Shown: one piece after another, positions 45,020-52,184 of the stretch | Numbering within the stretch: the first letter of the stretch is position 1 | Layout of the letters: every line of letters starts with the position of its first letter | Assembly: GCA_002344125.1 (NCBI GenBank) | Contig: DDTQ01000011.1 | Span: 62,001-126,000, forward strand | Length of the DNA: 64,000 bases | Source of the DNA: Ignavibacteria bacterium UBA2360 | Lineage (GTDB): Bacteria; Bacteroidota; Ignavibacteria; Tepidaquicellales; OLB5 | Reading direction: 5' to 3' | Made by a program: the position numbers and the translations under genes | Notes under the pieces: model-generated | Databases searched by the model: none | Seen by the model: the letters and a program-made list of their open reading frames with translations, nothing else | Told to the model about the DNA's origin: nothing

Positions 45020-45661
45020 ATGGATGATAAAGAAATTCAGAATTTAAGAAGGCAGTATTCAAAAAGCACCTTATCGGCAAGCAGCGTAAGCAAAGACCCT
45101 TTCAAACAATTTGAAAAATGGTTTCAGGAAGTATTGAACTCCGGTTTTCTGGAGCCCAATGCAATGACGCTGGCAACTTCATCAAAGAACGGAAGGCCAA
45201 CGGCAAGAGTTGTACTTTTAAAAGGCGTACATGATGGCGGTTTTGTGTTCTATACAAATTACAAAAGCAAAAAAGGAAAAGATATCGAAGAGAATCCTTT
45301 CGGGTGTTTGCTGTTCTTTTGGGATAAACTCGAACGCCAGGTGAGGATCGAAGGAAAAATAGAAAAAGTTTCACAGCAGGAAAGTGAAGAGTATTTCAAT
45401 ACACGACCTTACAAAAGCAGGGTTGGCGCATGGGCATCAAAGCAAAGCACGGTAATAGAAAGCAGGTCAGTTATTGTAAAAGAATTCCTTAAGTACATGA
45501 TGAAATTCAAAACACACGTTCCCCTGCCTGATGTTTGGGGTGGTTACAGGCTGATACCTGACTCGTTCGAGTTCTGGCAGGGCAGACCCAACAGGCTGCA
45601 TGACAGGGTGAGATACACAAAGAACAAAAGCGGCTGGAAGATCGAAAGATTAGCGCCCTGA
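45020..45661 (+). CDS. pdxH: Pyridoxamine 5'-phosphate oxidase
   Basis: A 213-residue FMN enzyme of normal length that makes pyridoxal 5'-phosphate. Motifs are PNAMTLATSSKNGRPTARVV, LLKGVHDGGFVFYTNYKSKK, RQVRIEGKIEKVS, GAWASKQST and the C-terminal FEFWQGRPNRLHDRVRY, the PdxH signature. The N-terminus has the substrate-channel sequence LRRQYSKSTL. The product is the cofactor of GlyA among others. It is convergent with the helical paralogue pair, only 11 bases from the stop of the nearer one. Confidence 0.96.
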   Translation: MDDKEIQNLRRQYSKSTLSASSVSKDPFKQFEKWFQEVLNSGFLEPNAMTLATSSKNGRPTARVVLLKGVHDGGFVFYTNYKSKKGKDIEENPFGCLLFFWDKLERQVRIEGKIEKVSQQESEEYFNTRPYKSRVGAWASKQSTVIESRSVIVKEFLKYMMKFKTHVPLPDVWGGYRLIPDSFEFWQGRPNRLHDRVRYTKNKSGWKIERLAP

Positions 45662-45672
45662 GCCGACAGATT

Positions 45673-47109
45673 TCATTCTGTTAATTTTTTCACTTCGTCC
45701 ACTATCCATAGTTTATAAGCGAAGTACTCATCCTTTTCAAGATCTATGTATAATTCTTCCGCGGCAGCTTTATCTTCCTTATACCTCACATTATTCAGCT
45801 GGTTTGTATATTTAATGAATTTAAGATACTGAGATTTCCTCATATCAGTCATAAATTTATTGTTCTGTACGGTCTTTTTGAAAGTATCAAGCAAAGATTG
45901 CAGCGGCAGAGTCCAGACCAAACCGTAATAGATCCTTGATTGCAGAATCCTGAGATCCATTTTGAGGTAAACTTCCTCGGGTTTGCTTCTGGCCAGGCTT
46001 TCAAGCGCTTTCTCGTAATTTCCCTCTTCATTTTCGAGGAAAGCGAGTCCGTAGTAATAGTACGCTTCCCTGGAAGATTCGTGAATTTCATCTTTGTAAT
46101 CCATTATGAAATTTCTGAGCCACTCAAATTTTTTAAGCTTTGAAGCGGTTACCACCATGCTTGAAAAGAATGAATTCGGCATATAGCCGTGGATCTGGTA
46201 AGTATTTTTTTTGAGCTCAAGCTCATAAATATTAAAAGACTCCTCAAGATATTTAAGTTTGCCCATTCTCAGGCATCTAACACAGTAATTTTCCATGTTA
46301 ATGTAGAAATCTCCAATTGATTCACCCAATTCATCTTCATGCTTAATTATCATTTCCTTGAGCTTATGATAATTTTCCTCATCTTCAGGCTTTACAAACA
46401 GCATTATAACCCTGTAGTAAATTACGATCAGGGGGGCATTTTGAAAGTGTTCTATGTTGAAGTTCAAAAGAATATTTTCAAAAACGGCTGTATCAACCTT
46501 TACGTTGTAAAGATACATGGTATTAAGAGTGATGGCGTAATATTTCAAAACACTGAAGAGATAGAAGTTTGTTATATTATCACTAAAGAGCTGAATATTA
46601 TCTCTGGTGAGATATTTTTCATATTTACCCATATAAATTTCAGCCAGGTAGCTCAGTTTGTGTTCAGCAAAGAGGTATCTATTTCTGTAATAACTATTAT
46701 CTTTTACTTTTAGCTCATCTAGTTCTTTATTTGCCGCATCAATGATCTTTTCATAATCCTTGAAAAGCTTCCTGCTGAAGAGCTCTTCGAGCAGAATTTC
46801 TTTGTGTCTGAATTTATCACTGTTAAACCTGCTGTGTGCAAGGAATTTTTCCACCAGTTCGTACAGGTAGTACATCAGCAGCCTGAGAGTGCTATCTTTA
46901 AAAGGTTTCCCAGGAAATAACTTAGCAAAGATCTTTTCTTTTCCAATCTTCAGAGGTTCAAATTCAGGATAATTTTTTTTGATAAGCTCAAAAAGCTTTA
47001 TCACATTTACATTCTTGTTAAAGAACGGGGATGAGACGAATTCAGAGAATTCTTTCATTTCTCTTGGCGAAAACGTTTTCAATGCTTCTATCAGGCTGCT
47101 TTTGTTCAA
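45673..47109 (-). CDS. Helical protein of unknown function, paralogous family member B
   Basis: A 478-residue cytoplasmic-type protein, almost entirely helical and rich in Lys, Glu, Tyr and Phe. The family N-terminus is FSPREMKEFSEFVSSPFFNK (residues 13-32) followed by LFPGKPFKD and a Leu-rich YYLYELVEKFLAHSRF. The C-terminal part has KKFEWLRNFIMDYKDEIHES and GNYEKALESLARSKPEEVYL, TPR-like hairpins. Its TTG start overlaps the TGA stop of member C (TTGA), so the pair is translationally coupled. It is about as long as its three relatives. No catalytic or DNA-binding motif is certain. Confidence 0.85.
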   Translation of the reverse strand: MNKSSLIEALKTFSPREMKEFSEFVSSPFFNKNVNVIKLFELIKKNYPEFEPLKIGKEKIFAKLFPGKPFKDSTLRLLMYYLYELVEKFLAHSRFNSDKFRHKEILLEELFSRKLFKDYEKIIDAANKELDELKVKDNSYYRNRYLFAEHKLSYLAEIYMGKYEKYLTRDNIQLFSDNITNFYLFSVLKYYAITLNTMYLYNVKVDTAVFENILLNFNIEHFQNAPLIVIYYRVIMLFVKPEDEENYHKLKEMIIKHEDELGESIGDFYINMENYCVRCLRMGKLKYLEESFNIYELELKKNTYQIHGYMPNSFFSSMVVTASKLKKFEWLRNFIMDYKDEIHESSREAYYYYGLAFLENEEGNYEKALESLARSKPEEVYLKMDLRILQSRIYYGLVWTLPLQSLLDTFKKTVQNNKFMTDMRKSQYLKFIKYTNQLNNVRYKEDKAAAEELYIDLEKDEYFAYKLWIVDEVKKLTE

Positions 47110-48563
47110 TTTATCATTTCTCCTGTTTTACTTAAAAGCCAGATTCTTTCAAGGGTATTGGGTGAATTTTCTATTTCTTCATTAAGCTTTCCAATATCTT
47201 TTAGTGAATTCTTCTCTTTGATCTTTACAAGTCTTGTATAGAATCTCAGAAAATTCAGAATTCTTTTAAACCGTTCTTCAGAAAGGGAACCTTTGTTGTT
47301 ATTCAGAAAGTGTCTGTATGAATCTATCTGGTACGCGGATTGTGCAAGCATTCCAAGCTCGTAGTATATTTTCAGGGTAAGATCTCTGACAGGCAGTTTA
47401 TATTGTATATGTTTAATTGACCTGATATTATTTATATACCAAAGAGCTTTTTCAAAGTCATTTTTACTGAAGTACAGCCTGGAGTAAGAGTAGTTAACAA
47501 CAACATCAGTATTTTCAGGTGAGAGCATATCTTTATACTGCTCGGTAAACCGCTCTGCCCATTCAAATTCTTTAACTGCCAATGCTGAACTCACTATATT
47601 GGCAAACATCAGGTCATCAAAGTATATGTGTTCTGCTGCCGCATACAGTTTCTGCTCAAGGCAAATTTTGTAAAGATCAAATCGTTCCTTTGAGTACCCG
47701 GTCTTATTTTGGTAACCCATGTAAACACAATAACTTTGTAATACGTTATGCAGGCTGTAGAGATCACTTTTTGAAAGTTTTTCAAAACTGGATACAAAGA
47801 TATTTTTCAGAATTGTGTAATGTTCTTCCTTTTTTTCCTTTATCAGCAATACTTCATAAAGATGCAGTTTGATCTTCAGCTTTTCCTTAAAATAAGTATC
47901 CTTATTCAGCAGGTAATCCATAATATGCTCAATAAAATCGTAGTTTTGCTCAATCTGTTCATACATATTCTTATCAAGCATAAACCGGTAATGATTTAAC
48001 GCTTTAGATAAGTAATAACTTGTCAGTTCATCATCTATATAAGTAATAGTATTTGTGGTGTAATTCTTAAAATCCTTTTGTTTGAATTTTGTCCAGTCCA
48101 TATAAATTTCTTTCTGGTTCTGGAGCTCATATTTTTTAAAGAAATATTCAGGGTCATGGAAAGTTATCGCATTGATATCTTCTTCAATTTCGTTGTAATA
48201 TTTAAGAAAAACTTTTTCAAGTTTCCTCTCATTTAGTTCTTTCAGCAGGTTCAAACCGCGGTTCAGGTCATCTTTTCTGAAATTTATATATGCAAGGTAG
48301 TCTTCGGCAAGTTTACCCAGGTTATAAATGACAGTTCGTAAAAAACCGTCATTGTACTTTTTTCCATCGAACAGGCTCTTAAATACTATCTCTTTATCCA
48401 GTCTTTTATCTTTGAAATCAGGGTAGAACTTTTTCAGGTACTCATATAATTGTTTTACATGAATATTCTTATTGAAGAAAGGTGATTTGACAAATTCTCC
48501 GAACTCTTTGAATTCTCTGGGATTAAATTTGCTCAGCATTCCGAGAAGTGTATTACTAATCAT
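47106..48563 (-). CDS. Helical protein of unknown function, paralogous family member C
   Basis: A 485-residue relative of member B, with the same order of conserved blocks: KFNPREFKEFGEFVKSPFFN at residues 12-31, then KFYPDF, LFDGKKYND, YNLGKLAEDYLAYINF and, near the end, VKEFEWAERFTEQYKDMLSP and NDFEKALWYINNIRSIKHIQ with IYYELGM. No signal peptide or membrane helix. It starts at ATG 48563 and is first of the coupled pair C-B. Identity to B looks strong in the first 90 residues and low in the middle, which suggests an old duplication. Confidence 0.85.
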   Translation of the reverse strand: MISNTLLGMLSKFNPREFKEFGEFVKSPFFNKNIHVKQLYEYLKKFYPDFKDKRLDKEIVFKSLFDGKKYNDGFLRTVIYNLGKLAEDYLAYINFRKDDLNRGLNLLKELNERKLEKVFLKYYNEIEEDINAITFHDPEYFFKKYELQNQKEIYMDWTKFKQKDFKNYTTNTITYIDDELTSYYLSKALNHYRFMLDKNMYEQIEQNYDFIEHIMDYLLNKDTYFKEKLKIKLHLYEVLLIKEKKEEHYTILKNIFVSSFEKLSKSDLYSLHNVLQSYCVYMGYQNKTGYSKERFDLYKICLEQKLYAAAEHIYFDDLMFANIVSSALAVKEFEWAERFTEQYKDMLSPENTDVVVNYSYSRLYFSKNDFEKALWYINNIRSIKHIQYKLPVRDLTLKIYYELGMLAQSAYQIDSYRHFLNNNKGSLSEERFKRILNFLRFYTRLVKIKEKNSLKDIGKLNEEIENSPNTLERIWLLSKTGEMIN

Positions 48564-48838
48564 TGATATTTTCGGGAAATTTGAAACAATATATCACACT
48601 TTTTTCCCATATAAAATACATTTTTAACGCCATTTTTACAATTTTCGGCATTTTTTCACTTTAAAAAGAGCTTTCAATTTAAAACAAGTTCAATTACAAT
48701 TCTAAAACGTAATTTAACGAACAATCAGGTTTCGTTTTCCAGAGTTATATCATTTGTAAATAAGTATGTTAAAAGAAGAGCCGTGAATTTTGAGAAAGAT
48801 CATTTGGCAAAAAACACCAACAAGTGAGATTTCATTTC
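48564..48838. other. Non-coding gap between divergent genes
   Basis: About 275 AT-rich bases between the start of family member C and the promoter of the short T9SS-tail protein. No open frame of note, hairpin or repeat was seen. Confidence 0.5.
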
Positions 48839-48870
48839 TTTGCCGGGCGGAATTTTTAGGAATATATTTG
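48839..48870 (+). promoter_or_regulatory. Predicted promoter, full TTTG-N20-TATATTTG match
   Basis: TTTG at 48839-48842 and TATATTTG at 48863-48870 are exactly 20 bases apart, the clearest Bacteroidota-type promoter in the window. It lies 32 bases before the ATG at 48903. Confidence 0.6.
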
Positions 48871-48902
48871 TATCAAAAGAAAACAAAACTAATTTTACGA
48901 AA

Positions 48903-49352
48903 ATGAAAAAACTGTTCCTGATATTATTGCTTTGCGGAACTGTTACATCACAATCCATGCTATTTGAAGCTCCGCATTTCAGCAGCTCGCAATCAGAGGG
49001 CAATAAGAAAAATATAAGCGAAGTAACGATACCTGAAGGAAACAATTTAATACCCCATGCCCTTGAACGAACCTCTTCGGTGGTACCTGCAGGATATTAC
49101 CTGGGACAGTATCCCCCAAACAAGATCGATCAATTAACGAACATATATTTCAGCTTGCCCGCTGCGCAGCACGTTCGGCTTGTGATTATGAATATTCTTG
49201 GGCAGGAAATTGATGTTGTTATAAACAGCGAGCTGGCTGCCGGAACATACAAACTCAGCTGTGACGCATCATCTCTTTCAGCAGGGGTTTATGTGTGCAG
49301 AATGGGTTCAGCTGATTTCACTGATTCACGTAAAATGCTCCTGTGGAATTAG
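48903..49352 (+). CDS. Short secreted protein made mainly of a degenerate T9SS C-terminal domain
   Basis: The frame is open from 48840, but the ATG at 48903 (MKKLFLILLLCGTVTSQSML) gives a proper signal peptide and follows the promoter at 48839-48870. The 149-residue protein has only about 50 residues between the signal and a T9SS type A-like tail: LTNIYFSLPAAQHVRLVIMN, ILGQEIDVVI, GTYKLSCDASSLSAGVYVCR and SRKMLLWN. The usual YPNPFNP is reduced to YPPNKID and the terminal Lys is missing. It may be a cargo remnant, a decoy or a small surface protein. Confidence 0.7.
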   Translation: MKKLFLILLLCGTVTSQSMLFEAPHFSSSQSEGNKKNISEVTIPEGNNLIPHALERTSSVVPAGYYLGQYPPNKIDQLTNIYFSLPAAQHVRLVIMNILGQEIDVVINSELAAGTYKLSCDASSLSAGVYVCRMGSADFTDSRKMLLWN

Positions 49353-49606
49353 AAACAATAATACTGCAAAGCCGCGCCCAAAAGTAATAATTTTGGCAAA
49401 AAAGCAGTGTTTTCGCTTAATTCTATTGCAGAAAGGTATATAAACTCAAAACAAAGTAAAAAAACTTTCAAAAAATTATCACTTAAAACATCAAACCAAT
49501 AATTTCCAAGCATAACTCGCAATATTAACACATGTTTAAGCGTTAAAATACAATTTCAAATATTGCTTGATGAGAAGCAGCAAGTAAACAAATTTAAAAT
49601 CATTTC
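49353..49606. other. Non-coding AT-rich gap
   Basis: About 250 bases with no supported gene. Only the promoter elements at the right end (49607-49638) were recognised. Confidence 0.5.
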
Positions 49607-49638
49607 TTTGTATAGCTTTGTAAACAAAGGTATTTTTG
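49607..49638 (+). promoter_or_regulatory. Predicted promoter for the 49684-50929 cluster
   Basis: TTTG at 49607-49610 and TATTTTTG at 49631-49638 are 20 bases apart. The sequence TTTGTATCAA after the box is shared with the promoter at 48839-48870. Confidence 0.55.
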
Positions 49639-49683
49639 TATCAAGTAAAATTTTTAAAAAACATATAAGAAAGGATTTACAAA

Positions 49684-50094
49684 ATGTTCGGATTCGGAAA
49701 AAAAATAGAAAAGGACCCAAAGAAAGCACTTGATAACGCAGATAAAGCGATCAATTCAGGTGTTTCAGGGTTTTTAACAAAAACATTTATGGGTCAGGAT
49801 TTTGTAGACCAGACAAATGCTTCATTGAACATGGCAAAAAACTACACTGATACCAGCAACCTGAACCAGACAGGTATGGGCGGCACAGCTGAAGTATTAA
49901 GCATTGAAGATACAGGCGCACTGATCAATTTCAACCCCGTAGTGAGAATGAAATTAAGGATAACACCTCAGTTCGGACCCGTATTTGAGTCAACATCAGA
50001 AACAGCTGTATCTAAGATCGCAATTCCCAGGGTTGGCGATAAGATCAACATAAAATACAACCCGGCAAATACATCACAGGTTTTGGTTGTATAA
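49684..50094 (+). CDS. Small cytoplasmic protein with an OB-like C-terminal domain
   Basis: A 136-residue protein. The N-terminal half is helical and charged (GKKIEKDPKKALDNADKAIN). The C-terminal 70 residues (GTAEVLSIEDTGALINFNPV, VVRMKLRITPQFGPVFESTS, RVGDKINIKYNPANTSQVLV) resemble the short beta domain, of DUF3592/SHOCT-neighbour type, in which VGD.I.I.YNP.N...V is the end strand. AAAGGA lies eight bases before the ATG. The downstream lipoprotein gene follows after 33 bases. Function unknown. Confidence 0.7.
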   Translation: MFGFGKKIEKDPKKALDNADKAINSGVSGFLTKTFMGQDFVDQTNASLNMAKNYTDTSNLNQTGMGGTAEVLSIEDTGALINFNPVVRMKLRITPQFGPVFESTSETAVSKIAIPRVGDKINIKYNPANTSQVLVV

Positions 50095-50127
50095 AATTTC
50101 AAAACAATACAGGAGGAATTCTAAAAA

Positions 50128-50535
50128 ATGAGGTTCACAAAAATAGCTTTACTTTTAATCGCAGTAATGGCAGTATTTTCAGGTTGCGGCAGGATAAAAC
50201 AGATCCAGCAGATCACAGATAAATTCTCAGGTGACAGGTTATATTTCTGCGAAAAATATGTCACAAAGGAAATTGGCGAAGATACAAAATTTAAGGCCGG
50301 GAAAATTACTGTAATGGTAAAACTCCAGAATCCGATCGGTGAAAAAGAAGTTGATATCAACGTTACAGATGCCGCTACAGGCAAAGCCGTTGAAACTTTC
50401 CCGTTCACTGTTCAGCCAAGCTGGGATTATATTCACTTTGATGATGTAGAATTCAAAGATAAAGGCAAGTATAAAGTAAGCTGCCTGAAGAAAAACGGTG
50501 ATGTTATCTGCACCGGTGAAGTAGAGATTATTTAA
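50128..50535 (+). CDS. Small lipoprotein of unknown function
   Basis: A 135-residue lipoprotein: the signal ends VFSGC with the lipidated Cys at residue 20. The mature part is a probable beta-sandwich (RLYFCEKYVTKEIGEDTKFK, KITVMVKLQNPIGEKEVDIN, FPFTVQPSWDYIHFDDVEFK, DKGKYKVSCLKKNGDVICTG), resembling Ig-like periplasmic domains. An unusually good Shine-Dalgarno site, AGGAGG at 50111-50116, precedes the ATG, which is rare in this genome and suggests strong translation. It lies 33 bases after the 49684 gene. Confidence 0.75.
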   Translation: MRFTKIALLLIAVMAVFSGCGRIKQIQQITDKFSGDRLYFCEKYVTKEIGEDTKFKAGKITVMVKLQNPIGEKEVDINVTDAATGKAVETFPFTVQPSWDYIHFDDVEFKDKGKYKVSCLKKNGDVICTGEVEII

Positions 50536-50650
50536 GCTGTAACTTCAATAATACATATGCTCAGCCGGGGGCAGCCGGCTTGAGCATAATTTTTCAGTGG
50601 GAGCTTCAGGATTCACTTGGGTATCTGACCTTTAATTAATTTTTTTGCTG

Positions 50651-50929
50651 ATGGGACAAACAGGAAGAATAAGTATCGAAAAATATGCCGAGCTTTGCGC
50701 CAAAATGGGTGATATTATTAATGATAACGAAGCATGTGTTAAAATTGCAGAAAGTTCAGGCTACAGCAGGGCTGAATGGAATTCAGCTCACACAAGGTGG
50801 CAGAAAAGAATTACTGACCCTGAAGATATGGGCAAAACAGCATCAAAATTTGTAGAATGCTGGCAGGATGAAGTTAATAAGCTGCGCACAAATGGAGACT
50901 CTGCCGGAAACAGCCTGAAAGACAGGTAA
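50651..50929 (+). CDS. Small soluble protein of unknown function
   Basis: An open frame from a TTG at 50645; the ATG at 50651 is the likelier start (MGQTGRISIEKYAELCAKMG), giving 92 residues. It is hydrophilic and helical, with AWNSAHTRW-like spacing in YSRAEWNSAHTRWQKRITDP and SKFVECWQDEVNKL. The repeated W-x(n)-W pattern recalls small Bacteroidota proteins, but I cannot name a family. It follows the lipoprotein by 115 bases and ends ahead of a terminator, so it may close the cluster. Confidence 0.6.
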   Translation: MGQTGRISIEKYAELCAKMGDIINDNEACVKIAESSGYSRAEWNSAHTRWQKRITDPEDMGKTASKFVECWQDEVNKLRTNGDSAGNSLKDR

Positions 50930-51001
50930 AAATGCAAAGTATGTTATAAATTTTGAATTTGCTCTAAATTTGAGTGTTTTTTCAAAGAATCACCCCCCAA
51001 T

Positions 51002-51030
51002 AAGCCGCCAATGAAAATTGCGGCTTTTTT
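51002..51030 (+). terminator. Terminator after the 49684-50929 cluster
   Basis: The stem aagccgc / gcggctt with an 11-base loop, followed by TTTTATTT. Confidence 0.82.
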
Positions 51031-51103
51031 ATTTAATACACTAAACCAATACCCGTTCAAGTTCATCAAATATGTAACAAATGAACATTAAAACAGTTAA
51101 ATT

Positions 51104-51997
51104 ATGAAATTAACGGCAATATTTAAGATAAGCCTTTTGGCAATAATATTTATGGGTAAACTAACTTTGGCAGATGACGCAAGACTGCTATTTGAAAAAA
51201 CCATTTCCACGCAATCAGGTAAAGAACTGATAACCAGCCTTGTCGCAGGAGGAATAGAAATTTCTACCTGGGATAAAAGCGAGGTAAACATCAAAGTGTT
51301 TGGCAATGATGAAGCACAGGAAAAGATCATTTTTTCAGCTGAGGAAACTTCAACCGGCGTTAAGGTTGAAGGTAAACAAAAAGATAAAAACAACTTCAGA
51401 AATCTGACGATCAGAGTTGAAATAACTGTTCCCAAAAATTATGATCTGAAGCTCTACAGCAGCGGAGGAAATTTAACCGTAAAGGATATTACCGGTAAAA
51501 TTGAAACAAATACATCAGGGGGGAATATCAGCATAGATAATTCCAGGGGAAACCTTGAAGCATATACGGCAGGGGGTAACGTAGCGATATCGGTTTCCAA
51601 AGGCGATGTTAAAGTATCAACATCCGGCGGCAAGATAACAGTGGATGATTTTGACGGCAACGTGGATGTTTCTACCGCGGGCGGCGATATAGTACTTAAC
51701 GGAAAGAACGGCAGGATAGACGCTTCAACTGCCGGAGGCAGTATTAAGCTTGATTATGAAGGCAAAAATATGGGCATAGATATGAGCACTCTTGGCGGGA
51801 ATATAACGGCAACACTGCCGGGAGATTTTGACGCAGATGCAGATATTGGTACTCTTGCAGGAAAGATAAACTGTGACTTTGCAAAGGTACAGAAGGAAAA
51901 TCATGTTTCATCTTTTGTAAGAGCAAAGTTCAATAACGGCGGAGAAACATTTAAATGCACCACTTCAGCCGGAAATATTACAGTGAATAAAAGGTAG
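51104..51997 (+). CDS. DUF4097-type beta-helix repeat protein, exported
   Basis: A 297-residue protein with a signal peptide (ISLLAIIFMGKLTLADD, cleavage near residue 22). From about residue 120 it has repeats of roughly 20 residues rich in Gly-Gly and Ser: SSGGNLTVKDITGKIETNTS, GGNISIDNSRGNLEAYTAGG, GGKITVDDFDGNVDVSTAGG and GGDIVLNGKNGRIDASTAGG. This is the DUF4097 right-handed beta-helix pattern of Bacteroidota envelope proteins. No T9SS domain or lipobox is present, so it is probably periplasmic. Role unknown. It has its own terminator. Confidence 0.85.
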   Translation: MKLTAIFKISLLAIIFMGKLTLADDARLLFEKTISTQSGKELITSLVAGGIEISTWDKSEVNIKVFGNDEAQEKIIFSAEETSTGVKVEGKQKDKNNFRNLTIRVEITVPKNYDLKLYSSGGNLTVKDITGKIETNTSGGNISIDNSRGNLEAYTAGGNVAISVSKGDVKVSTSGGKITVDDFDGNVDVSTAGGDIVLNGKNGRIDASTAGGSIKLDYEGKNMGIDMSTLGGNITATLPGDFDADADIGTLAGKINCDFAKVQKENHVSSFVRAKFNNGGETFKCTTSAGNITVNKR

Positions 51998-52037
51998 TTT
52001 CACTATCATCAGCAGCAGCAGAAATATTTTCATTCAG

Positions 52038-52066
52038 CCGGGCAGAATTTCTGCCCGGTTTTTTTT
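52038..52066 (+). terminator. Terminator after the DUF4097 gene
   Basis: A perfect stem ccgggcag / ctgcccgg with a short AATTT loop, followed by eight T. Confidence 0.9.
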
Positions 52067-52184
52067 GAGGCACAGTGAAACAATTTAGAGGTTTTTTTCC
52101 TTTAAAAGAGTATAAGAACCGGAATTCCGTTTAAAAAACATTGTTTCATTGTTTAGTTAAACAATTTAGCATAATTTGCCACTA

